From contig NZ_VLLL01000008.1 in assembly GCF_007994225.1 (NCBI RefSeq), forward strand, positions 221,695-285,694: a stretch of 64,000 nt of DNA, in the 5' to 3' direction. Every line of letters begins with the position of its first letter. Positions within the stretch are counted from its first letter, which is position 1. The DNA is from Stackebrandtia albiflava (GTDB lineage: Bacteria > Actinomycetota > Actinomycetes > Mycobacteriales > Micromonosporaceae). The position numbers were made by a program, and so were the translations under genes. Of this stretch, positions 41,625 to 49,947 are shown piece by piece. The notes below the pieces were generated by a model. That model had not been told where the DNA came from and did no database searches. It saw nothing but the letters and a program-made list of their open reading frames with translations.

Positions 41625-41639
41625 TTGCCAGAACGGCAA
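41625..41639. promoter_or_regulatory. operator between XRE-cupin and flavoprotein
   Basis: TTGCC-AGAAC-GGCAA is an inverted repeat 10 bp upstream of the regulator ATG, and another TTTGCCGG lies at 41645-41652, giving a plausible shared control site. Confidence 0.6.
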
Positions 41640-41694
41640 GAATGTTTGCCGGTTTCATGGCAGAGTCGGCACGCTGGCCTCGGAGGTGTTGACC

Positions 41695-42651
41695 ATGACG
41701 TTCCAGATGAACGACGAATACGACGCCGTGGTGATCGGCGGCGGAGCCGCCGGACTCAACGGTGCGCTGATGCTGGCGCGCAGCAGGCGGTCGGTCGCGG
41801 TGATCGACTCCGGTGAGCCGCGCAACGCGCCCGCCGCGGGAGTTCACGGCCTGCTGGGCAGGGAGGGTGTGCCACCCGCCGAACTGTTGGCACGCGGGCG
41901 GGAGGAGGTGACCGGATACGGCGGCCACCTGTTCACCGGAGAGGTCACCGAGGTGACACGTGACGGTGACCGGTTCACCGTGTCGTCGGCCGACGGCCGG
42001 ACCGTCCGGGCACGTCGGCTCCTGGTGACCGCCGGACTGGTCGACGAGTTGCCCGACGTCGCCGGGCTGCGCGAACGGTGGGGCCACGACGTCCTGCACT
42101 GTCCGTACTGCCACGGCTGGGAGGTGCGCGACCAGGCCATCGGTGTCCTGGCGACCGGCCCCATGTCGGTGCACCAGACGTTGTTGTTCCGGCAGTTGAG
42201 CGACGACGTGGTGTACTTCCGCCACACCGCACCGGCCCTGGACGCCGAGCCCGCCGCCCAGCTCGCGGCGCGCGGCATCCGCGTCGTCGAGGGAGAGGTC
42301 ACCGGTGTGGAGGTCGCCGACGACCGGATCACCGGCCTGCGGCTGGCGGACGGCACCGTCGTGAACCGGCAGGCGGTCGCGGTGGCGACCCGCATGGTCG
42401 CCCGTGCCGGATTCCTCGCCGGGATCGGGTTGGAGGCCGTGGAGCACCCCTCCGGAATGGGTGTGCACATCCCCGCCGACGCGGCGGGCCGCACCGACGT
42501 CCCCGGGGTCTGGGTGGCGGGGAACGTCACCGACCTGTCGGCCCAGGTGGGTGCCGCCGCCGCGGCGGGCGCGCTGGCGGGCGCCCAGATCAACGCCGAC
42601 CTCGTGATGGAGGAGACCCGGCACGCGGTCGAGGCCCGCGCCGGATCATAG
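41695..42651 (+). CDS. thioredoxin reductase-like NAD(P)/FAD oxidoreductase
   Basis: The 318-residue flavoprotein has the FAD motif VVIGGGAAGLNGALMLARS (about residues 12-30), a redox CPYC within HCPYCHGWEVRD (about 138-142), and a C-terminal FAD motif with GVWVAGNVTD. The NADPH-binding Gly motif of the middle domain is weak (GVLATGPMSVHQ). It is a TrxR-like enzyme of unknown acceptor. GGAGG 8 nt before the ATG at 41695 fixes the start. It is divergent from the XRE-cupin gene. Confidence 0.9.
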   Translation: MTFQMNDEYDAVVIGGGAAGLNGALMLARSRRSVAVIDSGEPRNAPAAGVHGLLGREGVPPAELLARGREEVTGYGGHLFTGEVTEVTRDGDRFTVSSADGRTVRARRLLVTAGLVDELPDVAGLRERWGHDVLHCPYCHGWEVRDQAIGVLATGPMSVHQTLLFRQLSDDVVYFRHTAPALDAEPAAQLAARGIRVVEGEVTGVEVADDRITGLRLADGTVVNRQAVAVATRMVARAGFLAGIGLEAVEHPSGMGVHIPADAAGRTDVPGVWVAGNVTDLSAQVGAAAAAGALAGAQINADLVMEETRHAVEARAGS

Positions 42652-42698
42652 CCCCAGGTGAGGCGTGCGGCCCGCGCCGGCCGCCCACCACCGTCGAA

Positions 42699-42740
42699 GT
42701 CGGGGGACATCGACGTCGTTTCGCGTCGATGTCCCCCGAC
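42699..42740. terminator. 17-bp perfect bidirectional hairpin
   Basis: GTCGGGGGACATCGACG (42699-42715) pairs exactly with 42724-42740 between convergent genes. Confidence 0.85.
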
Positions 42741-42776
42741 CTGGGCAGACTGCGGCTCGGCGGCGGTCCCGTTCTC

Positions 42777-43688
42777 TCAGTGCGTCCCACCGCCCGGCGG
42801 TGCCGGTCTCACGGCCCGCCGCCGGGCGAGCCCGCGCGCCGCCGCGACCACCTGTGGCGGAGTCGCCTCCCCGAAGGCGAAGCCGACCCTCTGTGGTGGC
42901 AGTGCGTCGGCGATCGGCACGAACCTGACACCGGCCGGTACCGGGTGACCGGGCGGTACGCACATGGCGTACCCGTCGCCCGCCGCCACCCGGGCGGCGG
43001 CCACGTCGATGCCGTGGACCTCCCCCCGGACCTTCGGGGTGAGACCGTGACTCGCGAAGGCGGCGAGTTCCCAGCCGCGAAGGCAACCGGAGCCGGAGTC
43101 GGCGGGCAGCAACAGCGGCTCCCCCGCCAGTTCGGTGAGCTTCACCGGCGAGGCCGCGAGCCGATGGTCCTCCGGCAGCAACACGTGCGCCTCGGTGACC
43201 TCCAGAGTGAACGCCCGCACCCGCGCCGGCGGCCGGTTCGCGGGCACCCGGTGGAACACGCCCGCGCCGATGTCGCCGCGCGCCACCGCCGACAGTTGCC
43301 CGGCGCAGTCCATCGGCACCGCCCGCACCGGCCGTTCCGGTGCGTCCGCCACGAGTGCGGCCAGCAGGCGGCGCAGCACCCCCGCGAGCCCGTACGCCCA
43401 GGCGATCCGGACGCCCGCCGGGGTACCGGAGGCGGCGGCACGGAGCGCCCGCTCGGCCGCGTCGAACGCCGCGACGGCCTGCGAGGCGTGTGAGATGTAG
43501 ACCTCCCCGAGCGCGGTCGGTGTCATCCCGGTCGTCGTGCGATGGAACAACGCGCCGCCGACGTCGTTCTCGGCGCGGCGGACGTGTTCCGACAACGTCT
43601 GCGGTGAGACGAACAACGCCGCCGCCGCCGTCCGGACACCACCGGCCTCGGCGACCGCGAGCACGTACCGCATCTGTTGGACGTCCAC
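42777..43688 (-). CDS. LysR-family transcriptional regulator
   Basis: The 303-residue protein has the LysR N-terminal winged helix (MRYVLAVAEAGGVRTAAAALFVSPQTLSEHVR, about residues 6-37) and a periplasmic-binding-type effector domain (about 90-290). It is divergent from an MBL-fold hydrolase and a Cys-type alpha/beta hydrolase that form an operon, the expected targets. The inducer is unknown. Confidence 0.93.
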   Translation of the reverse strand: MDVQQMRYVLAVAEAGGVRTAAAALFVSPQTLSEHVRRAENDVGGALFHRTTTGMTPTALGEVYISHASQAVAAFDAAERALRAAASGTPAGVRIAWAYGLAGVLRRLLAALVADAPERPVRAVPMDCAGQLSAVARGDIGAGVFHRVPANRPPARVRAFTLEVTEAHVLLPEDHRLAASPVKLTELAGEPLLLPADSGSGCLRGWELAAFASHGLTPKVRGEVHGIDVAAARVAAGDGYAMCVPPGHPVPAGVRFVPIADALPPQRVGFAFGEATPPQVVAAARGLARRRAVRPAPPGGGTH

Positions 43689-43708
43689 GTCCCGATCCTG
43701 CCTGGAGT

Positions 43709-43725
43709 GTCAGGACGGACCTGAC
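43709..43725. promoter_or_regulatory. candidate LysR operator
   Basis: GTCAGG-ACGGA-CCTGAC is a perfect inverted repeat 20 bp upstream of the lysR start, in the divergent promoter region. Confidence 0.55.
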
Positions 43726-43814
43726 GGGGGTGTGGGAACACCGGACACGACACCGGATGAGCCCCCGGGATCGTCGTGTTGCAGCGGTCGTCCCAACGAA
43801 AACGAGGAGCCCAC

Positions 43815-44645
43815 GTGGCCGAACTGCACATCCACACCGCCGGTGAGGCGGGACTGTTCGTCAACTCCTACATATGGGAGACCGAGACCGGAACGGTCCT
43901 GATCGACACCGGACTGCTCGTCTCCGACATCGCGGCGCTGAAGGAGCGGTTGGCGCGGATCGCCAGGCCGCTGCGCGCGGTGTTCGTGACCCACGCCCAC
44001 CCCGACCACTTCAACGGCGTCCACGACGTCGTCGGCGACACCGGCGTCCCGGTGTACGCCACCGGGGAGGTCACCGCGGCGATTCGGGAGATCGCCGACG
44101 CGAAGCGCGCGCAGTGGGCGCCGGTGTACGGGGACGAATGGCCCCCGGTGACCGCCTACCCCACCGCCGAGCTGACCCACGGCCAGGCGTTGACCTTCGA
44201 CGAACTGACGCTGACCGTCCACACCGTCGGGAAGGCAGAGAGCCACGCCGACAGCCTGTTCACCGTGACCGTTCCCGGCAGACCGCCGGCGGTGTTCGTC
44301 GGGGACCTGGCTTTCCACGGCACGCACCCGTACACCGCCGACGGCCACAGTGGTGCGTGGTTGGCGGCTCTGGACCGGGTGGCGGCCGAGGTGCCGGCGG
44401 GCGCGGTCCTGTATCCGGGTCACGGTGCCCCCGGCGACGTGACGATGCTCGACGCGCAGCGCCGTTACCTGACCCGGTACCGGGAGGAGGTGGCCCGCCT
44501 GGCCGCCGGTGCCACCACCCTGACCGAGGACGCCCTGGCCGAACTGGAGAAGCTGATGACCGGCTTCCTCCCCGACGCGCCCCTGACATGGATGATCGGA
44601 TTGGGCGCGAACGCCGTAGCCGCGGAACTGAACGGAGTGAGATGA
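43815..44645 (+). CDS. MBL-fold metallo-hydrolase
   Basis: The 276-residue protein carries the zinc motif THAHPDHFNG (about residues 59-68), a second metal Asp region VGDLAFHG and a late YPGHGAPG. It is a metallo-beta-lactamase-fold hydrolase of unspecified substrate, in the group with thioesterases, lactonases and quorum-quenching enzymes. GAGGAG lies 5 nt before the GTG at 43815. Its stop overlaps the next gene (ATGA). Confidence 0.9.
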   Translation: MAELHIHTAGEAGLFVNSYIWETETGTVLIDTGLLVSDIAALKERLARIARPLRAVFVTHAHPDHFNGVHDVVGDTGVPVYATGEVTAAIREIADAKRAQWAPVYGDEWPPVTAYPTAELTHGQALTFDELTLTVHTVGKAESHADSLFTVTVPGRPPAVFVGDLAFHGTHPYTADGHSGAWLAALDRVAAEVPAGAVLYPGHGAPGDVTMLDAQRRYLTRYREEVARLAAGATTLTEDALAELEKLMTGFLPDAPLTWMIGLGANAVAAELNGVR

Positions 44646-45517
44646 TCGAGGAGACACCGGTGCGGTTCCGCACCGAGGACGGACTGACGCTGGCGGGTGT
44701 CCTGCGGGCACCGGCGGACGCGAAGGAAGCCGTCGTGTTCACCGGCCCCTTCACCGGGGTCAAGGACCAGGTGGTGGGCCGGTACGCGCAGGCGTTGGCG
44801 GAGCGCGGTTTCGCGACCCTCGCCTTCGACCACCGCAACTTCGGCGAGTCGGAGGGCACGCTGCGGCACCACGAGGACGCCGCCGGGAAGCTCACCGACC
44901 TGCGCGCGGCCGTCACCCTGTTGCGCGCCAAGGGATTCGACCGGGTCGGCATGACCGGGATCTGCCTGGGCGGCGGTTACGCGCTCAAGGCCGCGGCCCA
45001 GGACCCCCGCGTCTCGGCGGTGGCCTGTGTGGCGGCGGCGTTCCCGGGAGCGGCGACCGACTTCGCGGGGCGCGGTGAGGCGTACCGGGAGATCCTGGCG
45101 GGGCTGCTCGCCGAGGCCTGGACCGGCGACGGGGAACCCGTGTACCGCAAGGCCGTGAGCGACACCGACGAACCGGCGGCGATGCCCGGTGCGGAACCGT
45201 TCGCGTACTACGGCACGTCCCGTTCCGCGAGTCCACATTGGCAGAACCGGGTCACGGTGGCGTCGACGTACCAGATCATGACGCTGGACACCGTGCAGGC
45301 GGCCCGGTTGATCTCACCGACGCCGCTGTTGATCGTGCACGGCGAGGTGGACGAGTTCTGTTCGCCCGAGGCCGCCGCGCAGGTGTACGAGGCGGCATCC
45401 GAACCGAAGTCGCTGACGTGGCTGCCGACGACGAACCACATCGACCTGTACGACGTGGCCGAGTACGTCGACCCGGCGGTCGCACGGCTGGCGGAGTTCT
45501 TCGCCGAGCGGCCGTGA
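44642..45517 (+). CDS. alpha/beta hydrolase, dienelactone-hydrolase-like
   Basis: The 291-residue enzyme has the nucleophile elbow GICLGG with cysteine C108 instead of serine, as in dienelactone hydrolase. A catalytic Asp in VHGEVDEF and His in TTNHIDLYD follow. The oxyanion region is FTGPFTGVKDQ. It is translationally coupled to the MBL hydrolase, so both may degrade a lactone or ester under LysR control. The substrate is unknown. Confidence 0.88.
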   Translation: MIEETPVRFRTEDGLTLAGVLRAPADAKEAVVFTGPFTGVKDQVVGRYAQALAERGFATLAFDHRNFGESEGTLRHHEDAAGKLTDLRAAVTLLRAKGFDRVGMTGICLGGGYALKAAAQDPRVSAVACVAAAFPGAATDFAGRGEAYREILAGLLAEAWTGDGEPVYRKAVSDTDEPAAMPGAEPFAYYGTSRSASPHWQNRVTVASTYQIMTLDTVQAARLISPTPLLIVHGEVDEFCSPEAAAQVYEAASEPKSLTWLPTTNHIDLYDVAEYVDPAVARLAEFFAERP

Positions 45518-45520
45518 GTC

Positions 45521-45554
45521 CTCGGTGGCGGGCGGTCCGCCGTCCGCCACCGAG
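45521..45554. terminator. hairpin between convergent hydrolase and decarboxylase-like genes
   Basis: CTCGGTGGCGGGCGG (45521-45535) pairs with CCGTCCGCCACCGAG (45540-45554), one mismatch. Confidence 0.7.
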
Positions 45555-46835
45555 TCAACCGGGTTCGCCGGAGCCCGCCAGGCCCGTGCCGTCCAGGGTC
45601 ACCGCGACGTCGGCGATCAGTTCGTCGACGAGTTGACCGGGTAGCCCGGACCGGACCACCACGCGGGCGCAGAGCGGCCCGGCGGGATCGGCCTGCGACC
45701 GGAACGTCGGTACGAACCAGCCGCGCGCGGCCATCCGCGCGGCGAAGTCGCGCACCGCGCGCCCGTCCGGATCGGTGTCCTGAAAGGACGACACCGGCAG
45801 GTCGGGCGCCGGATTCAGCAGCCGCACACCGGCCCTGGCCGCCATCATCCGGTTGATGGTCGCGGCGGCGTCCCGGCAGTAGCCGTGCGCCAACCGGTAC
45901 CGTTCGATTGCCAACGGCCGCGTCAACAGGTGACGCTGCTGCAACACCGGTGCGGCGGAACGGGAGTACGTGAACCCCATCGGCGGCGCACCCGGGCGTC
46001 CGGTCGGTTGCCGCAACTCCGGCGGGCAGCACCCGGAGTCCCGCCACAGCAGCCACCCCAGGCCGAGCGCCGCCATCCCGAAGTTGTGCCCCGACGTGTT
46101 GATCGACACGACCCGGGGCAGCCGGAAGTCCCACGACAGCAACGGATCCAGGAACGGGGCCACGAATCCGCCGGACGCGGCGTCCACGTGCATGGGCACG
46201 TCCACACCCCGGAAGTCGGCCAACGCGTCCAGGGCCGCGGCCATGCCCGCGACCGGCTCGTACCGGCCGCTCTCGGAATCGCCGAGTATCGCGACCATGC
46301 CGATGGTGTCGGCGTCGCAGCTGCCCGCCAACGCCGCCGGATCGGGTTGGAGGCTCCCAGGGGCGGGCGGCACGGTCCGGAACTCGACCTGCCAGTAGGC
46401 GCAGAACCGGCGCCAGCAGGGATGTGCCGACCGGCTCACCACCAGGTTCGGCCGCCCGGCCGGACCCCTGCGACCGCGCCACCGCCGAAGGAGCGCCAGG
46501 CCCGCCAACAGGCACGCCTCACTGGAACCGGTGGTGGAGCAGCCGACCGGGTTCTCCGGGGTCGGGTGGCGCCACAGCCGTGCCAGGATGCCCAGGCAGT
46601 CGCGTTCGGCCGCCGCCATCTCCGGATGCGCCGCGCGGTGACCCAGATTGTGCCGCCGGTACCGGCGGTCGATCGCCGCCAGTTCCGGACACTGCCACAG
46701 ACTCGAGTAGTCGGCGAGATTGCGTTCGGGCGCGACGCCCGTGGAACGGCGGAGCACGGCGGCGGCGTCGCCCGCGTCGCGGCCGGCCGGCGGATTGGTG
46801 GCGCCGGTGAGGAGGCACAGGGAAGTCAGCAGCAC
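45555..46835 (-). CDS. glutamate decarboxylase-like protein lacking the PLP lysine
   Basis: From the GTG at 46835 this is a 426-residue member of the GadB branch of PLP decarboxylases. The match includes NLADYSSLW, GCSTTGSSEACLLAGLAL and MHVDAASGGFVAPFLDP. In SINTSGHNFGMAALGLGW the residue that binds PLP in GadB (SGHKFG) is asparagine, N251, encoded AAC. Decarboxylation is therefore not expected. The N-terminus is short and hydrophobic (LLTSLCLLTG). The frame is intact and codon bias is strong, so this looks like a kept pseudoenzyme rather than decay. It lies near a second catalytically broken gene. Confidence 0.85.
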   Translation of the reverse strand: MLLTSLCLLTGATNPPAGRDAGDAAAVLRRSTGVAPERNLADYSSLWQCPELAAIDRRYRRHNLGHRAAHPEMAAAERDCLGILARLWRHPTPENPVGCSTTGSSEACLLAGLALLRRWRGRRGPAGRPNLVVSRSAHPCWRRFCAYWQVEFRTVPPAPGSLQPDPAALAGSCDADTIGMVAILGDSESGRYEPVAGMAAALDALADFRGVDVPMHVDAASGGFVAPFLDPLLSWDFRLPRVVSINTSGHNFGMAALGLGWLLWRDSGCCPPELRQPTGRPGAPPMGFTYSRSAAPVLQQRHLLTRPLAIERYRLAHGYCRDAAATINRMMAARAGVRLLNPAPDLPVSSFQDTDPDGRAVRDFAARMAARGWFVPTFRSQADPAGPLCARVVVRSGLPGQLVDELIADVAVTLDGTGLAGSGEPG

Positions 46836-47120
46836 GATGGCACGTCCCTTCCGCGTCAGAGATGCATTCCGGACCCTCCCGGTTGGACGGTGGCGGCACT
46901 TCCCCGCCTGGCCCGGCAGCGGAACGCCACCGTGGCGACGCCTCGATCGCGTGCTGCCGTGAGTGACTGCCAGATTACTCCTCGCGAGTGGCCGGTGACA
47001 ACCACTGATACGGCCCTGGCCAGCGGTGACAGCGTCCGTTTCCGCCTTCCAGGCGCGAGCCGGCGGCCGCCGGCGGCCTCGGGCGTCCCACATTGGCCCG
47101 AATGGTGTAGACCCGCCGCC
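46836..47120 (-). other. upstream region of the decarboxylase-like gene
   Basis: No gene is seen in these 285 bp; the decarboxylase frame is open further upstream to 47093, but without family similarity. It presumably holds the promoter of that gene. Confidence 0.5.
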
Positions 47121-48032
47121 TCACAGGTGCGGCACGCCGTTCGCCAGTTCGGCCGCGACCCGCCACAACCTCGCGGCGTTGTCGGGGTCCAGGGCGTAGG
47201 GCGCCACGCCCGGGACGTCCTCGGCGGGCCGGCGGAACACCGGCGCGACCCGCGCGCACGACTCGTGATAGCCGGGACCCTCCACGCCGTCGGCCACGGC
47301 GAGCATCACCGGGGTGGCCGCCGTCCGGGAGGCGTCGGTCGCCGGGTCGTCTCCGACTGAAGGCGATGGCGGAATCCGGTCGATCTCCGCGTGGCCGAGT
47401 CCGGCCGCGTCGGCGGTGATCCCGTCCGCCGCCCACAGGTGACCGATCGCGACCGCCGACAGGATGGCGCCGGTCTGCGCCTGGGCGTGGGCCGCCGCCG
47501 GATCGAACGGCCGGAAGTCGAAGTGGAGGTCGTCGAACACGACCGGCGAGTACAGATGCGCACGGGAGGCGGACGTCACCACGCGCGCCCCGCGAGCCGC
47601 CGCGAGCGCCGGGCGCAGCGCCCGGCACAGTGCCGCGTGCCCCACGACGTTCACCGCGAACTGGGCGTCCCAACCGCGTGGCGTCCGGGTCCGGTGCGGC
47701 AGCATCGGTAGCGCCGCCAGGTTCACCAGCATGTGCAGCGGCCCCCGCCACCGCTCGGCGAACGCCGCCACCGACCCCAGATCCGCCAGGTCGAGCGCGC
47801 TCACCTCGACCCGGGGATTGCCGGTGGTCTCCCGGATCTCCGACGCCACCCGGTCCGCCGGCCCCGCGCGGCGGGCGGCCAGTGTCACGGCCGCGCCCGC
47901 CGAGGCCAACGCCCTGGCCGTCTCGATCCCCACGCCGGTCGTGGCGCCGGTGACCACCGCCGAACGACCCGTCAAGTCGACCCCGGCCAGTACGTCCGCC
48001 GTGGTCGACCCGGGTCCGAGACTTCCCGACAT
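47121..48032 (-). CDS. SDR-fold protein with lost catalytic residues
   Basis: The 303-residue protein keeps the Rossmann cofactor motif TGATTGVGIETA and aligns with the SDR at 3627-4553 along its length. However, the structural NNAG is NLAA, and the active-site YxxxK is HAQAQ (H182, Q186), so neither the catalytic Tyr nor Lys remains. NAD(P) may still bind. It is on the same strand and 285 bp upstream of the GadB-like pseudoenzyme. A role as a binding or regulatory protein is inferred; no partner is known. Confidence 0.85.
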   Translation of the reverse strand: MSGSLGPGSTTADVLAGVDLTGRSAVVTGATTGVGIETARALASAGAAVTLAARRAGPADRVASEIRETTGNPRVEVSALDLADLGSVAAFAERWRGPLHMLVNLAALPMLPHRTRTPRGWDAQFAVNVVGHAALCRALRPALAAARGARVVTSASRAHLYSPVVFDDLHFDFRPFDPAAAHAQAQTGAILSAVAIGHLWAADGITADAAGLGHAEIDRIPPSPSVGDDPATDASRTAATPVMLAVADGVEGPGYHESCARVAPVFRRPAEDVPGVAPYALDPDNAARLWRVAAELANGVPHL

Positions 48033-48129
48033 GACCCGCCCTTCCGCCGGTTACGCGGTGGACCCTACCCACGCGCGGCACCGGAGGCGGGCGAGTCGGC
48101 GGAAACGACCCCCGTCTTACGGCGTTGTC

Positions 48130-48165
48130 GCAGGTCCTGCATAAAACACCGGATGCAGGACCTGC
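48130..48165. repeat. 13-bp inverted repeat between SDR-like and DUF4383 genes
   Basis: GCAGGTCCTGCAT (48130-48142) and ATGCAGGACCTGC (48153-48165) are perfect inverses with a 10-nt AT-richer spacer. It may be a terminator for DUF4383 or a regulatory element of the SDR-like gene. Confidence 0.6.
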
Positions 48166-48197
48166 TCCGCCTTGCGAACGCACTCGACCGGACCGCT

Positions 48198-48226
48198 GCT
48201 CGCGACGAACGAGGACCGAAGTCGGC
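48198..48226. repeat. dispersed 29-bp repeat, copy 2
   Basis: Nearly identical to 35584-35612 (27 of 29), begins GCTCGCGACGAAC, and lies just beyond the DUF4383 stop. Confidence 0.6.
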
Positions 48227-48229
48227 GTC

Positions 48230-48703
48230 TCAGACGGACCGGTCGGACACCGGCCGGTCCGAGGCGGCACGGGCGCCCCGGTTGCCGGGCAGCAGTCCCA
48301 ACAGGATCATGCCGACACCCAGTCCGAGGTGCAGCCAGTTGTCGGCCGTGTTGACCGGCACGAAGTTGGCGGCGCTGTCGTGGTCGATGATCAGCCCGTA
48401 CAGCCACAGGACGAGATAGATGATCCCGCCGCCCACCAGGAACAGTCGCGCTCCGCCGGCCGAGGCGGCCAGCGCGATGCCGGCGACTCCGAACAGCAGG
48501 TGCACGATGTTGTGCAGGATCGACACCTGGAAGATCCCCAGCAACATGGCACCGGACTCGTGGCCGGCGAAGCTGAGGCTGTCGTACTCGGTGGTGATGC
48601 CCGGTATGAACCCGGCGATACCCACCAACAGGAACACCACACCCACCAGCAGTGCCAGCACCTGTACAACACTGCGTCCGGTGCGGTCGGTTCGCGTGGT
48701 CAT
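48230..48703 (-). CDS. DUF4383 membrane protein
   Basis: The 157-residue protein has four TM helices and the DUF4383 pattern: VGVVFLLVGIAGFIPG, then FQVSILHNIVHLLFGVAGI, and DNWLHLGLGVGMILLG. Family function is unknown and often stress-linked. A ribosome-site-like GGGAGGAGCC precedes the ATG at 48703. It is divergent from the Cys-rich protein gene. Confidence 0.92.
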   Translation of the reverse strand: MTTRTDRTGRSVVQVLALLVGVVFLLVGIAGFIPGITTEYDSLSFAGHESGAMLLGIFQVSILHNIVHLLFGVAGIALAASAGGARLFLVGGGIIYLVLWLYGLIIDHDSAANFVPVNTADNWLHLGLGVGMILLGLLPGNRGARAASDRPVSDRSV

Positions 48704-48846
48704 GATCGGCTCCTCCCTACCGGGGCGCGCCCTCGACGTGCCCTCGTGGGGATTACCCGGTGTGACGGGTCGTCAACCGGATGGATTGGTGTCGCCGCGT
48801 GCCGGGTAGTCGGCGGGCGAATCGACCACGACCAGGGGAGAAGACG

Positions 48847-49251
48847 ATGAGCACCGTGACCGACATGCTGACCACCTACCCGGCCGACCTCGGCGGTGTC
48901 GACCGGGCGAAGCTCGCCGCCTGTATCGAGGCGTGCCGCGACTGTGCGCAGGCGTGCACCGCGTGCGCCGACGCCTGCCTGAGTGAGGACGACGTCGCGG
49001 CGCTGCGCAAGTGCGTCCGGACGAACCTGGACTGCGCCGACGTCTGCGCGACCACCGGCGCCGTACTGTCCCGGCACACCGAGTACGACGCCGCGTTGAC
49101 CCGTGCCGTGTTGGAGGCGTGCGTCGTGGCGTGCCGGTCCTGCGGCGACGAGTGCGCCCGGCACGCCGACGCCATGGACCACTGCCGAGTGTGCGCCGAG
49201 GCGTGCCGCCGCTGCGAGGAGGCGTGCCGGGAACTGATCGCCGCCCTGTGA
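48847..49251 (+). CDS. four-helix-bundle Cys-rich copper-storage-like protein (Csp/DUF326)
   Basis: The 134-residue protein has 18 cysteines in helical CxxxC spacing (IEACRDCAQACTACADAC, later EACVVACRSCGDEC, then CRVCAEACRRCEEAC), the pattern of Csp copper-storage proteins. In such proteins the Cys line the bundle interior and bind many Cu(I) ions. There is no signal peptide, so it is the cytosolic Csp3-like type. AGGGGAG precedes the ATG at 48847. Copper regulation by CsoR or CueR genes is not seen nearby. Confidence 0.92.
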   Translation: MSTVTDMLTTYPADLGGVDRAKLAACIEACRDCAQACTACADACLSEDDVAALRKCVRTNLDCADVCATTGAVLSRHTEYDAALTRAVLEACVVACRSCGDECARHADAMDHCRVCAEACRRCEEACRELIAAL

Positions 49252-49256
49252 ACCGC

Positions 49257-49293
49257 CGTCCCCGCGACGGGCGCGCGGCCCGTCCCGGGGACG
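49257..49293. terminator. hairpin after the Cys-rich protein gene
   Basis: CGTCCCCG (49257-49264) pairs with CGGGGACG (49286-49293), with a further GACGGGC/GCCCGTC stem inside, between convergent genes. Confidence 0.65.
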
Positions 49294-49300
49294 ACCTCCG

Positions 49301-49465
49301 TCAACCGGTCCGATCGCTCCGGCGGGCCTGCCACCAACCGAGCACCAGGGCGGCCAGCAGTGCCACCAGGCCGATGATCAACAACCACTTCACCGCCTTG
49401 ACGATCAGGCCGAGCAGGATCAACACGACGGCGACGACCCCGACGGCCACCAGCAGAGCGCGCAT
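49301..49465 (-). CDS. small hydrophobic membrane protein, 54 aa
   Basis: From the ATG at 49465, with GGAGGG 3 nt upstream, the protein is two hydrophobic helices (ALLVAVGVVAVVLILLGLIV and LLIIGLVALLAALVLGWW) joined by KAVKW, with a basic tail. The longer frame to 49606 is not supported. Function is unknown; similar short two-helix proteins occur widely in actinobacteria. Confidence 0.7.
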   Translation of the reverse strand: MRALLVAVGVVAVVLILLGLIVKAVKWLLIIGLVALLAALVLGWWQARRSDRTG

Positions 49466-49617
49466 GGTCCCTCCATTCCACGAGTCGGCTGTGGACCTCT
49501 TTCCCCGAGGGCCCGTCCCGCAACCACGGGGAGGGTGACTTTCCCCGTCCGGCCCACGACGCCGCCCGGCGGTGCCAGACTGCTCACCAGAGACGGGACC
49601 CGACACGGGGGGTGGCG

Positions 49618-49947
49618 GTGACAGGGACCGAACGGGCCGCCGTGCGGCGGTTGATCACCGGGGCGGCCGAACTGGGCAGGCTGGAACCGGACCGGGTCAA
49701 GACCCTCCAGGAGACCGCCACGGTGGGGGACCCGTTGCTGGCCTTCGACTTCCTGGTGTCCCATCTGGACGACGCCGACGCGGCGCTCCCACCCGAGTAC
49801 TTCGCCAAGGTGGTGTTGGCCGCCTACAAGTTGGGCGTGTTCGACGAACTCGACTCCGAGACCACGAGCGAGCCCACCATCGACGGCAACCGCATCCTGC
49901 GTGCCACCATCGACAGGCTCGACGAGAGTGTCACCTACCCGGCCTGA
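49618..49947 (+). CDS. hypothetical helical protein, 109 aa
   Basis: An acidic, all-helical protein (TGTERAAVRRLITGAAELG, LLAFDFLVSHLDDAD, EYFAKVVLAAYKLGVFDEL). GGGGGG sits 5 nt before the GTG at 49618; a GTG at 49612 is the alternative. Its size and helix pattern recall small immunity proteins of contact-dependent systems, but I see no toxin partner, so that is speculative. It overlaps the SRPBCC gene on the opposite strand by 13 bp at the 3' ends. Confidence 0.65.
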   Translation: MTGTERAAVRRLITGAAELGRLEPDRVKTLQETATVGDPLLAFDFLVSHLDDADAALPPEYFAKVVLAAYKLGVFDELDSETTSEPTIDGNRILRATIDRLDESVTYPA

